From the NCBI GenBank assembly GCA_030141605.1, contig JAQGDQ010000396.1, positions 149,747 to 213,746 of the forward strand: a DNA stretch of 64,000 bases, read 5' to 3'. The stretch comes from Tubiluchus corallicola (Eukaryota > Priapulida > Priapulimorpha > Priapulimorphida > Tubiluchidae). Below, one piece after another: positions 36,401-48,013 of this stretch (positions within the stretch are counted from its first letter, which is position 1; the number at the start of each line of letters is the position of its first letter). The notes under the pieces were generated by a model that was not told the DNA's origin, ran no database searches, and saw only the letters and a list, made by a program, of their open reading frames with translations. Position numbers and translations under genes: made by a program.

Positions 36401-38698
36401 ACAAATGTATTCTCAGAAGGTAGAAAGCAAATAACTATTTTTAATATTGTTAATTATTGTGACACGATAGATTTTGCAGAACTTAAGGAAAGTCTTGCTG
36501 CAAATGTTACAGATTCGACCTGTCCATTTGCAATGAAAAGAAACGTAATCATAAATTGCAATTGCTAGTGGTTCACTGGTATAACTAAAGACAATGATAG
36601 CTGTGATAATATGCATACAACCCATCTCGGTTTTCAAACCATATTGGTGACAGGTTTCATTTCTGGTATAAAGTTAGCTTTAGTATAATGCTATTTTTTT
36701 AAAAACTGCGGCACAGTGAACATCAGAATCCAGCACTAAACAACAGGACTTTTTCAATATTGATGTTTTTTGACTAAACAAAATTTTGCTCTTTATTAAA
36801 GCGATGCTTCTTCGGTGAGAAGTTGAATCTGTAGAGGTGTCTCACCCATGATTGATTGGAATACATCCTCCTTAAAAGAGGTAGAGAGACAGAGTCAGTG
36901 TTACAAAAGAATCTCCCAGACTGAGTATTGAACCCAGTTGATTACCAATCACTGAGCAGCCTCGTCGTTGCTTAACTTTGTCTGAGAACCATATACCATG
37001 ACCGTTCTGTTATCACGCATGCCTAAAACTTGCTTCATTGTGTAAAAACTATTACTTTAGTAAATGACTGAACATGATTTTTATCATTAATGCCATTCAG
37101 TTAAATATTACGTTTACATATTTATAAATATTCTATTTGCAGATTGAAAGTGTTGGTGTGCAGGGACACTGCTTTGACACACAAAGTGCTGCTCTAGGGG
37201 GAAACATTGGAATTAGTCGCTGTCATGGCTATGGAGGCAATCAGGTAAAGATTTGTTTTCTAACACATTTCTTTTCCATTTTTGGTTTGGTACGCAAGCA
37301 TTATAGTGACTTAAAAGCTTAAGTGAAATTAGAGTGGTTTACATATAATGGAGAATAGTTGTCAAAATATGTTAAATTTGTGATATTTATAATTCATGCT
37401 GTCTTTGCTGAATGCTAAATAGACAGTTGCTAGGCAAATCAATACTAATTATAGATTAATAGATAAGATGTGTATGAATTAGCAGTATAATTTGTGCCAC
37501 TCATCTGTTTCATGGGCTTCTTGCTGCATCTGTGCATTCTGTGAAATTAAGGCATTTCAGAGAATGCGTATGAATTTATGAATAAGCTTGATGAAATGAA
37601 ACTGGAACCCATGCCTCTTTGCATTATACCTGAGCTAATAAATTAATGTCAAACTTTATAAAGGCATTTGTGTAAGAAGAAGTGTGAGAGAATTTGAGAA
37701 TATAGGTTCGCAGTCAGTGAGTGGATTTTGTCTTTGCGGAGTTGAGTTTCTTATTTTTTGGGTTTGCTGTGATTACCCTGGTTAGTTTTTACTTTATCGG
37801 GATAACTTAAATGAATATTGGCATTCTGAAGCAATAAGATAAAAACTGAATTCCATTTTTTTACAGCGTTACAGGCTTAATGTCGAGGGGCAGTTAACAA
37901 CCGGTGAACGGTGTATACACGCCCGCAGGTCGGAGCTCAAGTATGAAGTGTGCCCTGATGGTAAAGTCTCGGATTCTTGGAAATATCTAGATGTAAGTGG
38001 GCTTGTCTTAGTTATTTAGTTTTTAAATAAGTTTTTAAATATATAGAACTTCAGTAAAGCATACGTTTTATGTTCCTATGCAGTTTATATTAGGAGGCTT
38101 TACTTAATCTTTCTCGGACATCAACCAGGTTTTAAAGTGGCTTGAAAGACATGCTTTATGTGCCTCTTTTATGGCCATATGTGTGTATTTTATACAGCCT
38201 TTTATAATACCTAAAATCAGTAGGACAAATGAAATTGCCCAGAACTGACATTAAGCCACATGGTCATCCAGTGACCCCATCCATTTCGTGACCATATTCG
38301 ACATTGCACAACTTCCATCGATAAGCAAACCCTTGCCTTACTGTGAGAAGAGAAAAGAGAATTACTTTCCAGTTTATTTCGGATTTTATTAATACAACAA
38401 AATATGCAAAGACATCTTCTTGTCCTGCTTTTGACATTAATTTTGTGCCATTAAATGTAATAAGTAATAATTACTTACTTTGAGTGACAAATAGCTTCTT
38501 TAACTAATAGCTGAAAGCTAGAAATATCACTTTAAATTTTTGGTAATTATGTGTATTTTTTATATTTTGCTTTTTATTCAGGATACACAACAACTATCCC
38601 ACTCCAGTCTTCAAAAGTGCGCACAAGCCGATGGGTCTAAGCTCATCATGGCAAACTGTGATCTCAACAATGCCATGCAAAGGTGGTTCTTCAGTTAG
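27415..38698 (+). CDS. Polypeptide N-acetylgalactosaminyltransferase 7 (GALNT7 family)
   Basis: Twelve exons join in frame to 582 aa: 27415-27585, 29565-29696, 29905-29996, 30436-30602, 32478-32682, 33205-33381, 33518-33635, 34186-34305, 36029-36250, 37143-37244, 37867-37992 and 38582-38698. Residues about 17-36 form a signal anchor after a basic head, so this is a Golgi type II protein. Stem motifs [14 protein letters not shown] and PGEGG follow. The GT-A domain carries [42 protein letters not shown] (235-237), SPTHAGG, WGGEN (344-348) and the VGH histidine (372). The beta-trefoil lectin domain is about 469-582 and ends MQRWFFS. The GFNMVASD and ECKYW strings fit GalNAc-T7, which glycosylates peptides already bearing GalNAc. 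Eleven introns match the divergent paralog in position and phase. The intron after 32682 begins GC rather than GT. Introns carry a nested ORF, a hAT-type and a Tigger-type element. Confidence 0.92.
28617..29168 (+). CDS. Intronless nested ORF, 183 aa, possibly transposon-derived
   Basis: The frame opens after an in-frame TAA at 28554-28556; the first ATG is at 28617 and TAG ends at 29168. It lies wholly in intron 1 of the plus-strand GALNT7-like gene, on the same strand. The N-terminus has a hydrophobic stretch ([10 protein letters not shown]) that could be a signal or anchor. An acidic linker with SEQIDNES follows, then [37 protein letters not shown] and [12 protein letters not shown]. The last three blocks remind me of a domain common in invertebrate ORFs linked to expanded, perhaps mobile, families, with a TRLK..IL...P......K..LLA...DIG pattern. 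That recollection is unverified. It could also be an exonised or dead retrocopy. Neither codon context nor a poly(A) tail decides. Confidence 0.42.
   Translation: MQVAHSIDYLILVLAVTFSTINWNLSVLCQQDTGEPLLTSARSESEDTNVGAEEMSEQIDNESITYISGATKTVDSLLEKSVFAELVSDIVVEVSQELSKCPVFYMSSIYHMYEARLRELGVLVPVHPTRLKDRILMAVPNMRALFHGDKVLLAVNSDIGTVRPIMKLRRVWNFPHITSWKQK
30784..31640. mobile_element. Non-autonomous hAT-type DNA transposon (857 bp)
   Basis: The left end reads TAGGGATATCA and the right end, inverted, TAGGGATGTCA. Eight bases on each side (ATCTAGTT at 30776-30783, GTCTAGTT at 31641-31648) match at 7 of 8 positions, as expected of the 8-bp target duplication of hAT elements. Both flanks of the interior carry GATTCGGATT/GATTCGGTTT-type subterminal repeats. 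No transposase frame is evident. It is in the intron between exons 30436-30602 and 32478-32682 of the GALNT7-like gene. Confidence 0.75.
34325..35599 (+). mobile_element. Decayed Tigger/pogo-type DNA transposon (1275 bp)
   Basis: The 26-base ends match at about 21 positions when one is inverted, sharing CTTAATAGACTCAC, and TA flanks both sides (34323-34324 and 35600-35601). Inside, from about 34865 on the plus strand, [19 protein letters not shown] and, in another frame, [18 protein letters not shown] resemble the N-terminal helix-turn-helix region of Tigger/CENP-B-like transposases. Frameshifts and stops abound and the DDE core is missing. It lies in intron 8 of the GALNT7-like gene. Confidence 0.75.
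36905..37020 (-). repeat. 5S rRNA-related SINE-like fragment
   Basis: On the minus strand AAGTTAAGCAACGACGAGG followed by GATTGG and GGGTTC resembles the middle and 3' parts of 5S rRNA (AAGTTAAGCAACGTCGGGC...). The ATTACCAATC stretch is diverged from the 5S GGATGGGTGACC box. It is too diverged to be a functional 5S gene and is more likely part of a 5S-derived SINE. It lies in the intron before exon 37143-37244. Confidence 0.4.
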
Positions 38699-40962
38699 GT
38701 GGTCTTTGTAGGACATACCATTCTCAGCTGATCTGGTAGTTCTAGGACCTAGTGAAATGATGAAGCTATTGACTTGTTGCTTAGTGACAGCCACCATGGC
38801 TATGTGAAGGTTTCAGTTTGTTTGTCTTGATAGTTATCATTGCTCAGGAACAAATTTTTTATTTTGGGTCATTGATTTTATGGGGGTGGGTGAATTGGTA
38901 TAAAAATTGACATGCTTATTTTTATGAGCGTAAAAGGCTGTATAATTTCTTGATTGGCAAAGTTTAACATTAGCATGCATTAGGCTTCATATATGTGATT
39001 TTACATTAATGAGGCTTTTTACTACTATAATAGACTCCACAAAGTCCAAACCTCGTGTTAAATAAGGTATTTCTTGACCTTCATTTAGTAGACAAATGTT
39101 TGTTTATTTGTTAGTCAAACTTTCAGGCCTAGTAAAATAGTTCACCTTTTTACAACCAACGTGAAGAAGACTAAAAAATTGTGTACTATACTTATTTCCT
39201 GTTATTTTAATACTCATTTAGGAGATCTCATTACATTGTAACCAGAGGACGTTTTTGCCATTTTGAGTAACTAAAATTAAATTTTCTACCAAAAAGGTGA
39301 AAGTAGCTTTTGTACTTCGTTTCATTCTCATATTAGTAAATGATGCTGATATAAAGGCACAAGCTGTTGAAAGTGAATGCAAAACTTCATTAAATGTTCT
39401 TGAGTAAATTAAGCAATCACTTTCAGTATGTAGGGGTAGCATTACTAACTAACAACAATAGTTGGTCTTCATTTACAAGCAAAATAAGCTTTCATCTCTA
39501 AATTCACCAAATGTGAATTAACTTTGGTGCTGTGGTTAAAATGTGATGAAGCTATAACAACAGCATCAAGGGACATAAGTCAATTTTCTGCAAAATATTT
39601 TTTGGCAAAAACTTTCTGGCTTAGTGTAGAAAATGTGGCTTATGTGTGCATTTTGTTTCTGTGAATTCAGAACATGCAAAGAAAGGAGCAACTTATGCAG
39701 TCTGAATACAGCAGATGAAATATAATTATTTTTGGGTGATTTTTTCTGTCATTCTGCATGTATGCAAGCAGCTTGTTTCAAGTTGTTTGTGCTTAAGCAG
39801 AAAATATCCACATCACCATTTACATATTCGTTGGTTTAATACTTTATCTAAGAAACAATTTCAGCAGTCTTGTGTGGTACAATCCGAATTGCATGTCACG
39901 GCATTGGGCTTTCATAAGTATGTACTATTTGTTTGTCCTTTGTTTTAGCCTGTGTATTTTAATATATTCTGAAATTTGGTGTAAATAATAATATGAAATG
40001 CGATTTTATCATTTTTTTATTTAAATTGGTAAATTTTGTTAATAGGACCTGTCCTTCTAATGAAGCAGAAGAATACTTATATGTCTATTTTATAGTTCAT
40101 TTTAATAGGTAATTACTTGTTCATATGTACTTGTTTTGACAGAGGTTCAGCAAATGAGTCTAACTTTTGCTCGAAGTGTAGCTGTATGTGTAATGCACGA
40201 GTACAACCTGTATTATTGCTTTAGGAAAGAAAAGCACAAGTGTTAGTATTTTTGTAAGGGGTCCGGGCTCTCTTACATAATGTAGTCCAATGTATATAAC
40301 ATTTAATGTGTAGTTTTGTATATAGGGAACAACGGGAGCACTTATGTTACATGGCCTTGTACATTACTTAACCTTTTTTAATATTGTGAATGCATGTTGA
40401 TGATTTGTTAGTTTTATGTCAGCTTTCTTGAATTTGAGTATTCCAGTGGCAAATACTCTTTATAATTTCGTTTCCATGTTTTCACTTGGTTATTAACTTT
40501 TCGGTAGTTTCAATAGCTTTTCATTGCTTAATCTAGTAGTTTTGTGTGTTCCTACATACATGTATTAGTATGTCCATTACTATTAGCGGTCATATTATAG
40601 ACCGTTGTTTAGCCGAAATGATGTGCCGATGATCGGAAAACCGATATACCAGGAACCGATATCACTGTTTTACTAGTAAGGTGCAATTTTTTATTTTTCT
40701 GAAAAACTGATACACCTTTGACTTCTACCTGTATGAAAATCTTATTCACGCCTCAGTTGTGTTGATTTATAATGTCAAATGATTTTCAAGAACACATTTC
40801 TTTGACTTAGTTAAAATCCAAAGTAACGAAAATATATTTTCAGTTAAAGTAATGTATTGAATTGCGGTTTTTAATGTAAGCACCACTTTCCACATCTTTT
40901 TACTTTGTTTACATATACAAAAAAAATTATTTCACTACTAAAATAATTACACATTTTATCTT

Positions 40963-40968
40963 AATAAA
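40963..40968 (+). terminator. Candidate AATAAA polyadenylation signal of the plus-strand GALNT7-like gene
   Basis: It is the nearest canonical hexamer downstream of the stop codon, 2.26 kb away; a second follows at 41086-41091. A non-canonical nearer signal is possible. Confidence 0.3.
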
Positions 40969-41442
40969 ATGTTGTAACAATGTATACATTTGCACTGTAT
41001 GATGTACGGGTCTCCCAGCTGACATCTGTATGTAAATCACAAGTGCAATTACATGTATAATGTTTTAAAATTGTGATGTGGATTGAATAAAAAAAGTAAA
41101 AAACGTGTCACGAGTAGCACATGGGTGTACTACCTCGACGAAGGTCATGCGGCAGAGAAAGCCTTGACTTTGAGTTCAGGATCGCTTGGGTTTGATCAAT
41201 CTACGTTTTCCAAATGGGGACAGGAGATTTTCCGCTTCACGACTTTCTAATTAATAGGCGCCAAAAGCTTTTATCATGCAGGAATTTGATCGATACCAAC
41301 TTATTTAGATAAACTCGGTTTTCGACGTCACTTGTCTGAACTATGAATGTTTCGCAGTAAAAAACTAAAGAATCGGCTTACAAAATAGATCTGATCTACT
41401 TGGACGAGATTATCGAATCAACTGTAAGTGACTTTCGTGCTC

Positions 41443-41690
41443 AGAGTTAAAAGAAGTCGCGATCGGTTTATGTCTATAGATAACATTTCATGAGTAGTGG
41501 CGCTTTATATTGGCACCATTTTTGGTTCAAATGCTCAAAGAGTTAAAAGAAGTCCCGATAAGTCGTAACACCACTTTTGGTTCAAATGCTCAAAGAGTTA
41601 AAAGAAGTCGCGATCGGTCTGCGTTTATAGATAGCATTTCGTGGGTAGTGGCACTTTGTATTGGCACCACTTTTGGTTCAAGTGTCAACT
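41443..41690. repeat. Direct repeat array, about 2.5 units
   Basis: AGAGTTAAAAGAAGTCGCGA-type starts occur near 41443, 41539 and 41593, each followed by ACC(A/C)(T/C)TTTTGGTTCAA(A/G)TG. The middle unit is shortened by about 40 bases. The array lies within the CCGAT-rich stretch described around it. Confidence 0.65.
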
Positions 41691-43079
41691 ATCAAGTTTA
41701 TAAAACAAACGGGTTTGTTTGGCCCTTGATGTCAAACCAATTGATATCAGTGTATCGGTTCACGAAAATCGGCTTTGGATCAGTTCGGTAAAAATCGATT
41801 TTTGAATCGGTTCGGTAAAAAGGTTATCGTCGCATCGTTACTGCGTATGGTATACGAAATTTTTACATGAGTCAAGTACTTAAACGCATAAATTAAATTA
41901 ATTCTACTTGTACATTATAAAACAGCGTGGGTTTTGATGAATCGCTGTTTTATTTTGGAGAAATTATTAAGGTTCTTGCAGCTAACATATAAGAGTGAAG
42001 TGCATCATATTAGATACGGATCATATGGATCATAGTTACGTAAAGCCTACATTCCATGTTACCTACGTCTACGTTTCATAAATCTAATAATTGAAATGTA
42101 CTTAGTTGAACATTGTGGCGTAAGATGATAATATATTGTAAATTTATAACTGTATTACACAAGTATTTTATATTACATCAACTCTATCTTTCTTGGCATC
42201 CGTTTGTGGCAAATTTTATTAAAATATACATTATTACCGTGCTTCGTTTTCATGTTTTATTACGCAGTGATTGGCTGAATTTTAGACTTTGTTAAGATAT
42301 ATTTCTTATTTTTTGGTGCCAAAAATACATACAATACAAGAAAAAACAAGAAATTTGACAAAATGCAAGTTCGTTTAGGTTGAAAAGCGAGCGATACCAT
42401 TCTTGTTGATTTTTGGTGTGATTCGTTCTGGAATTGAATTAATTTAAACTTTTATTTCAGAATTTCTACCATATAAAACAGTAGTTACAACGTACAAAAT
42501 AAAAGATATAGTACTACGCAAAAATAAATAACCCCCGAACATTTTATTCACAATTGCATTCTATAGAAAAAGGTATGCGTTTTTGTATTCTGTAGTGAAC
42601 GTACGCTTCCAGGAGCAAGCACGATATCACCCAGTCAGAGATCAAACCACGTGCTATAGTTTGTTTTTCTAAAAGGACAATTCAACGTGTCGCATGTTGG
42701 GTCCTCAAAGTTTGGTACGACGAGGGTCAAGTGGCGACTCTAATTCTTAATGCCTTAAGGGAACTTAAGGCTTGACAAATTGAAACTTGTTGAATTGTTA
42801 ATTGTCAGGAATTTGGTTGCAGAAATAGGTGTCTTAGACTCTTAGCCTAGTCAAAATTCTGGTTCGCCCATAACTTTCCCAAGTTGATGTGTCTGTTAAT
42901 TGAAAAGCCCATACGTATGATATGTCTGTAATACCTACTTTCATTTTTAATGTCGGAAGAAGTTCAAATTTTCCACACAAAATCTAAATTTTTCGCATTG
43001 ATACAATTGCATAAAAATATGCAGTATGTGTAAGAAAACAGCTTGGCGGTTTGCAAATGAGGCAAACTGAAAAGGCAAC

Positions 43080-43735
43080 TGAAAAGGAGAGGGAGAGGGT
43101 GGGAGAAAGAGCGGAAGAAGAGAGTGATTTTTAGATAAAAATGGGAGAAGGGTAAACAGAAAAAGAGCTTGCTAGATAGGTCGTGCAGGTTGACAGTTGA
43201 TAAATAAAGGAGGCAACTGAGGAGAGGGAGAGGATGAGAGAAAGAGTGGAAGGAAAAAAGAGTTGTTGAGAGAATTAGTGAATTTGAATGACAGGTTGAC
43301 ATTTTGCAAATAGACAAGACAACTGAGAAGGCAAGGAGAGAGTGAGAGAAAGAAGGGAAGGAAGAGAGAGCGAAAGAGAAAATGTGAGAAGAAAGGGTGA
43401 ACAGAAAAAGAGCTTGATAGGCAGGTTGATAGTTTGCAAAACGAGAAAGCACTTGAGGCGGAGAGGGAGGGGGTGAGATAAAAAGTGGAAAGTAGAGAGA
43501 GAGAGTGAGAGAGACAAAAATGAGAGAAAGGGCGAACAGAAAAAGAGCTTGTGTGGACAGGTTGACAGTTTGCAAATAAAGAAGGCAACGGAGAAGACGT
43601 AAGCAGAGAAGAAGAGAAAGAGAGGAAGGAAGAAAGGGTGATTTTTAGACCAAAAATTAGAGAAAGAGTGAACAGAAAAGGAGCTTGGTAGACAGATAGA
43701 TATGTAAACAGGTTAACAATGTGTAAATAAAGAAA
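43080..43735. repeat. Purine-rich minisatellite, about five units of 105-150 bp
   Basis: The string GTTGACAGTTTGCAAATAAA, or a close variant, recurs at 43189, 43295, 43425, 43561 and 43712, with a weaker one near 43043. Between these are GA-rich blocks containing GAACAGAAAAAGAGCTTG. The strand asymmetry is strong. The long minus-strand frames over it are Ser/Leu/Phe-rich translations of the repeat and not a gene. Confidence 0.8.
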
Positions 43736-43788
43736 GTGTGTGTGTGTGTGTGCGCGTGCGTGCGTGCGTGCGTGCGTGTGTGTATCTC
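43735..43788. repeat. (TG)n/(CGTG)n microsatellite
   Basis: TG units interrupted by GCGTGCGTGCG, then a TCTCTC stretch. It directly follows the last unit of the purine-rich minisatellite. Confidence 0.85.
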
Positions 43789-44143
43789 TCTTCCTCTTTC
43801 AAATAGTCAATGTATAATTATTGTGCGTATTCGTTATTATGACTTGCTTACGCATGCCATATTCAAAGTAAAGCTTATAATAATAAAGAATATTGCTTTG
43901 CAAACTGCCTACGTGGCCGCCAGATTCTTTTTGGGACCATTAATCATTAGGCCTATGTGATGTTGCAGAATCCCAGAGTCGAAAAAAAGTTGGTTGGGAT
44001 GGTTGGTTCCGCAATTTTTGCGGCAATAATGACATTATGCATTGTTGTTCAATGTTTACATATCGGTGTACGTTATAACTCGGGTTGTAAGCTTAGTATT
44101 TAGTGGTTTCTTGCGCAACGGTGAGTCGCCAGCTTCCCAAGCT

Positions 44144-44399
44144 TCTCGCGAATGTTCTCACGTGATTCATGACGCAACGTGGTTAGTCATCAGAGCATGC
44201 GCATTTGGGTCAAAACAAACAGCGTCGCGTCAGCCTTAGCAGCTGCTTCTGCAAACTTGTGCAATCGAGAGAGTCACGAGTAGATTCTGGAAAGTTGTTT
44301 ACAATAGTGATTTCAGCCGGAATTGTGAATTTTCGTGATTTTTTAGGATCCGCTGTGGATATTGTATGTGTAAGCGACTTGAGATTCCACTGAGTAATC
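44144..44399 (+). promoter_or_regulatory. Promoter-like motif cluster and possible first non-coding exon
   Basis: Within 60 bases lie TCTCGCGA (44144-44151), CACGTG (44159-44164) and GCATGCGCA (44195-44203). In animals these resemble the TCTCGCGAGA element, an E-box and an NRF1 site typical of TATA-less promoters. A consensus donor, ATC|GTAAGT, follows at 44398-44400, so 44220-44399 could be an untranslated first exon of a gene extending to the right. I found no convincing downstream coding exon inside the window. The orientation is inferred from the donor only. Confidence 0.3.
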
Positions 44400-47300
44400 G
44401 TAAGTAATTGTACTCATTTCTAGCCTACATAAATTGTATACATACAACAGATTCGTTTATTTATTAAATCTACTAGCATTTTTCATAATTATTACTGTCT
44501 GTGTGGGAATCTACTTCATTAAGCTAAAATTACTTGTAATGTACCAATCATTGGGTTATTGTAGATTTGCTAAGTTTGGTATACGTATACCTACGTATAC
44601 GTGCTTAGACTTTAGAAGCAAATTAACATCGTTTGAAGTAAAACAGCAGAGGTTTTGAGGTGAAATGATTACACGTGCTATATTTAAAAAAAGCATGACA
44701 GCGTATTACTAATTGCCCTTTAGAGAGTATATGCAAATGTGCCCTTGCCACTTTTATTTGCACTCGTAGCTAAGAACAATACAATTTCTCATAGCGTCTT
44801 GCAAATAGAGAAATACGTTGTGTGTGCGTGTGATGCATTTATTAGAAGAACCGCTTCAAGGTTGTTAGAACATTTACCGTGTTTTTTCACGTAAGAAAGC
44901 ATCGATTAGGGTTCGTAACATTTCATGTTGGTGTGCTTACAGATTACTACATTAAACATTGCTCAAGGGAGTATTTAAGCTGCTGTTTGTTCGAAGCAGC
45001 TGTAAGGCCCAATTTATATGATGTTGTCATAAAAAGCCAACAAGTTTACAAAACGTTCGTGAAAATATCGTCAGAAGGTGATAACAAAATTAGTGTAGTA
45101 CAAGGTTGACCAATTGTTTCTCAGTCTGTCGGTTCTTCGATCCAATATTTTTTTTGTTTTCTTGTTTCAGTGTTACCACGGTTTAACTTGCACGGGATAC
45201 TTTCAATCTGTGGCAGTGACACTCTTTCCCCACCGTTTCATGATTTTATGACTTGCTAGACTAGATCAACATATTTGTATATTGCTTCGGTTACAGTTAA
45301 CCTAGTTAGGTTATGGTTATTTACAGAACGTTCTTAATCAGCCATGAAAAACATATAACCACTTTGTTTCCAGCAGTCGACTTGAAAAATTTGTGAGGAA
45401 GCTATCGGCTTGGTAAATAATTAAATTTTTTACTGCATCAGTGCGTGAAGCGATAATTGGTTGTCAGTAGTCCTACTGCTTGTGACATTCTCACTCCAGT
45501 CTGTCTCTGCTGTTTAAGTGTAAACTAGAATACACCTAACCAGAAAACTTTAATTTTAAAGTGCATGCTGTATGCCCAGCCATACCTAAAACTATGAAGT
45601 TTTCTGCACTGCAGTGTTTATTTGATCCATCAGCCTCTTGTTATAAACTTACCTGTTTTTGTTGAGTTGTGCAAACATGTTAAACGGCTTTTGCTTCGTT
45701 TCACGTCCTCGGTTTGCTTAATCCGGTGGTGTTATAATTTTATTACCCGTATCGCACAGTACTTTTATCAAATATTGGTGTAATCTTGTTTGTATTATCT
45801 GCTGATGGCTTTTATGTTGAGATAAAGACATTGCTGTGATGAGCGATGAGCTGTAAGTCGAGAGGCTGATGTGTGTGTGTAAGGGAAGGGGTCCGCCACG
45901 AAATTAATGTAGATTAATAGAGTGTCCTGTATTTTAGAGATGGATTGCGATTTAGGGTTCTTTTACTGTAATGTGCCGTTATCGTAGTACAGTATAAGTC
46001 TTTCACAAAGATGTTTACTATGCGTACATACTGTCGAGAACAAAACTAAATTCTGCACAGTGCTTTCGACACAATGCCGAGAACAAGATTAAAGTCTGGT
46101 ATCATGATGAAAACTTGAATTTAGTTTGTTTTCTGCTCAGATAAGAAGGGAGAGACGTTGTAACAAATTAAATGTACCTAAAAGGTTGTTCACGAAAAGG
46201 TTTATTATTAATATCTGTTGTCCAATTTGAAGCGAATAAACAATAAATTAAAACATCATGATGTACTTATTTGCAATTCAACTCAGCAGAACATGCAATT
46301 CATAACAATATCATGTGAAATAAAACAAAGTAAAGTAAAGATATTAATAGACATCACAGCAATAACAGTTTACAATTTCAATATATAATTTTGGGAAAAC
46401 TTATATTCCCTATAACGAGGACAAACTATACCCCATTTCATAAAGTGCACTAATTTGTGGGAAAAAACTATATTCCCTGTAGCATTTAGGGAGAAACCTG
46501 TACTGTCTCTACTTTGCGGCAGATCAGTTTTTTCCCAATCTCTTAATTTTTGCCTCAGACTTTATATCAGGCCTTATTCATTCAACGCATTAAATAGTTA
46601 ATGAGGCGCTAAGGCAAGTTTTCTATTTACATGCTTGCACGATAGAACTGCGAAGTAATTATGTGTACATACTTTCTTAGGTACTTCCTACAGTTATTTA
46701 CATAAGGCAAATAGTAATTTGCTACTTCGGAAATGTATTTCCGACACATACTACGTTTTGTACTAGCCGGAAAACGGTTCGGTCGATGTCTGTCATTAAT
46801 ATTTATTAAAAAGCGATGAATTGAGTTAATTAAATCATTATTTGTGGTAAAGCATTTCCTTGTTAAACTATTATTAGTGGATTGTTTGTAGATTCAGCAG
46901 ATGAGCATGTCACAAAAGTGACTTGTCTTTGTTGTGTAAATATTTAGACGTAGTGATAGCTTAGTGTTTTATATTTTTACAATTGCCATGCTTTTTTACA
47001 ACGTACAAAATGACAATGTCCATATTGTGATTGTGACATATCGCCGGGGAGGGGGAGATTGCGGAAATAAAGTTTCTTAGCTTATTTGCGGCTAGTAACT
47101 TGGGCCTAGGCTAGGCCTACAAGTTCGTTGTTCAAAATTTGTCAACATTTATTGTAGACGTCGAATTGAACACGCTTATTTCGCTTTTTTAGAATCACGA
47201 TAATTATAGCCCAGATATAAAAACTGTTATCTATTTTCAACTTGGGTGGGATTGTATAATCATTACAATTACGTGGGCTTTCAGTTGCATGCTGTATGCT

Positions 47301-48013
47301 AGCTGATAATTATTGATGACTCAGCGTCGAAATATTTTTGGTTCTGGCTGTAAAATGCCCCTGCTGGCTGGCCATAGAGCGTTTGCGTGGCTGGATTCAA
47401 CAAACGGTGCTGCTGTGTGGATAAATTTAGAGCTATTAGGATTTATACTATTAAAGTGATATTGACATTATTCTAACCGGTTACGTGGTTGCTGCTGATG
47501 ACAGGGTATAGCGCTAATAATAAACTAGACAGCGAATTTATTGACTAGAAACCCTGTATGAATATCTGCAGGCGATATCGCATGACTGCCCGGATGAATC
47601 AGAAAGGTTTGGTCTACGGTGTCTGTCTGCCTATGCAAATCCATGACAGGCCTGGGTTGGCTCAGCGTTGATAGTAACAACAACGGCAGTTTGCATATTT
47701 CACTAATTCTAATTTCTAATTGAGGCAGATTTATACTAACTACAGTAACAACATCGCAATCCTAATAACTCTAGTGTGCAGACAGTTTTTGATATTTTGT
47801 AGTAGTTTTCTTCCCGTTAATGCAATTAATTAAGCACGAAAACCTTGCCGACTTTGTGCAGCACTTTAGTCGTACTTTGGCTTTACGTGAATATTTGGGA
47901 TAACAATTTTTGGGCGCCCTCTTAACAAGGTCACTGTCTGCATTCCTCTATTGTACGCATTTGACACATAGTCACACAATTGCAATGGTATGTGTCACAC
48001 AAGAGCAAACTAA
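44400..48013. other. Stretch without recognisable genes
   Basis: No exon or RNA gene was recognised. A frame at 44879-45109 is short and unlike anything I know. Near 46400-46500 a roughly 65-base segment with GGGAAAA..TATATTCCCT occurs twice. The region could be the large first intron of a gene starting near 44.2 kb. Confidence 0.35.

Larger units (their letters stand above)
38699..42960 (+). other. 3' flank of the plus-strand GALNT7-like gene
   Basis: The first AATAAA after the stop at 38698 is at 40963-40968 and another is at 41086-41091, so the 3' UTR may be over 2 kb. From about 40600 to 41850 the sequence is rich in CCGAT/ATCGG strings in both orientations and contains a direct repeat, suggesting a degraded transposon. 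No further exon was recognised up to the purine-rich array at 43080. Confidence 0.4.

Noticed and set aside
40600-41850. Complete transposon around the CCGAT/ATCGG-rich stretch
   Set aside because: Inverted strings are present at both sides, but no matching ends or target duplication could be located, so only the internal direct repeat is annotated.
42964-43588. Long minus-strand open frames of 203 and 138 codons
   Set aside because: They are Ser/Leu/Phe-rich translations of a purine-rich minisatellite in overlapping frames; the openness follows from composition.
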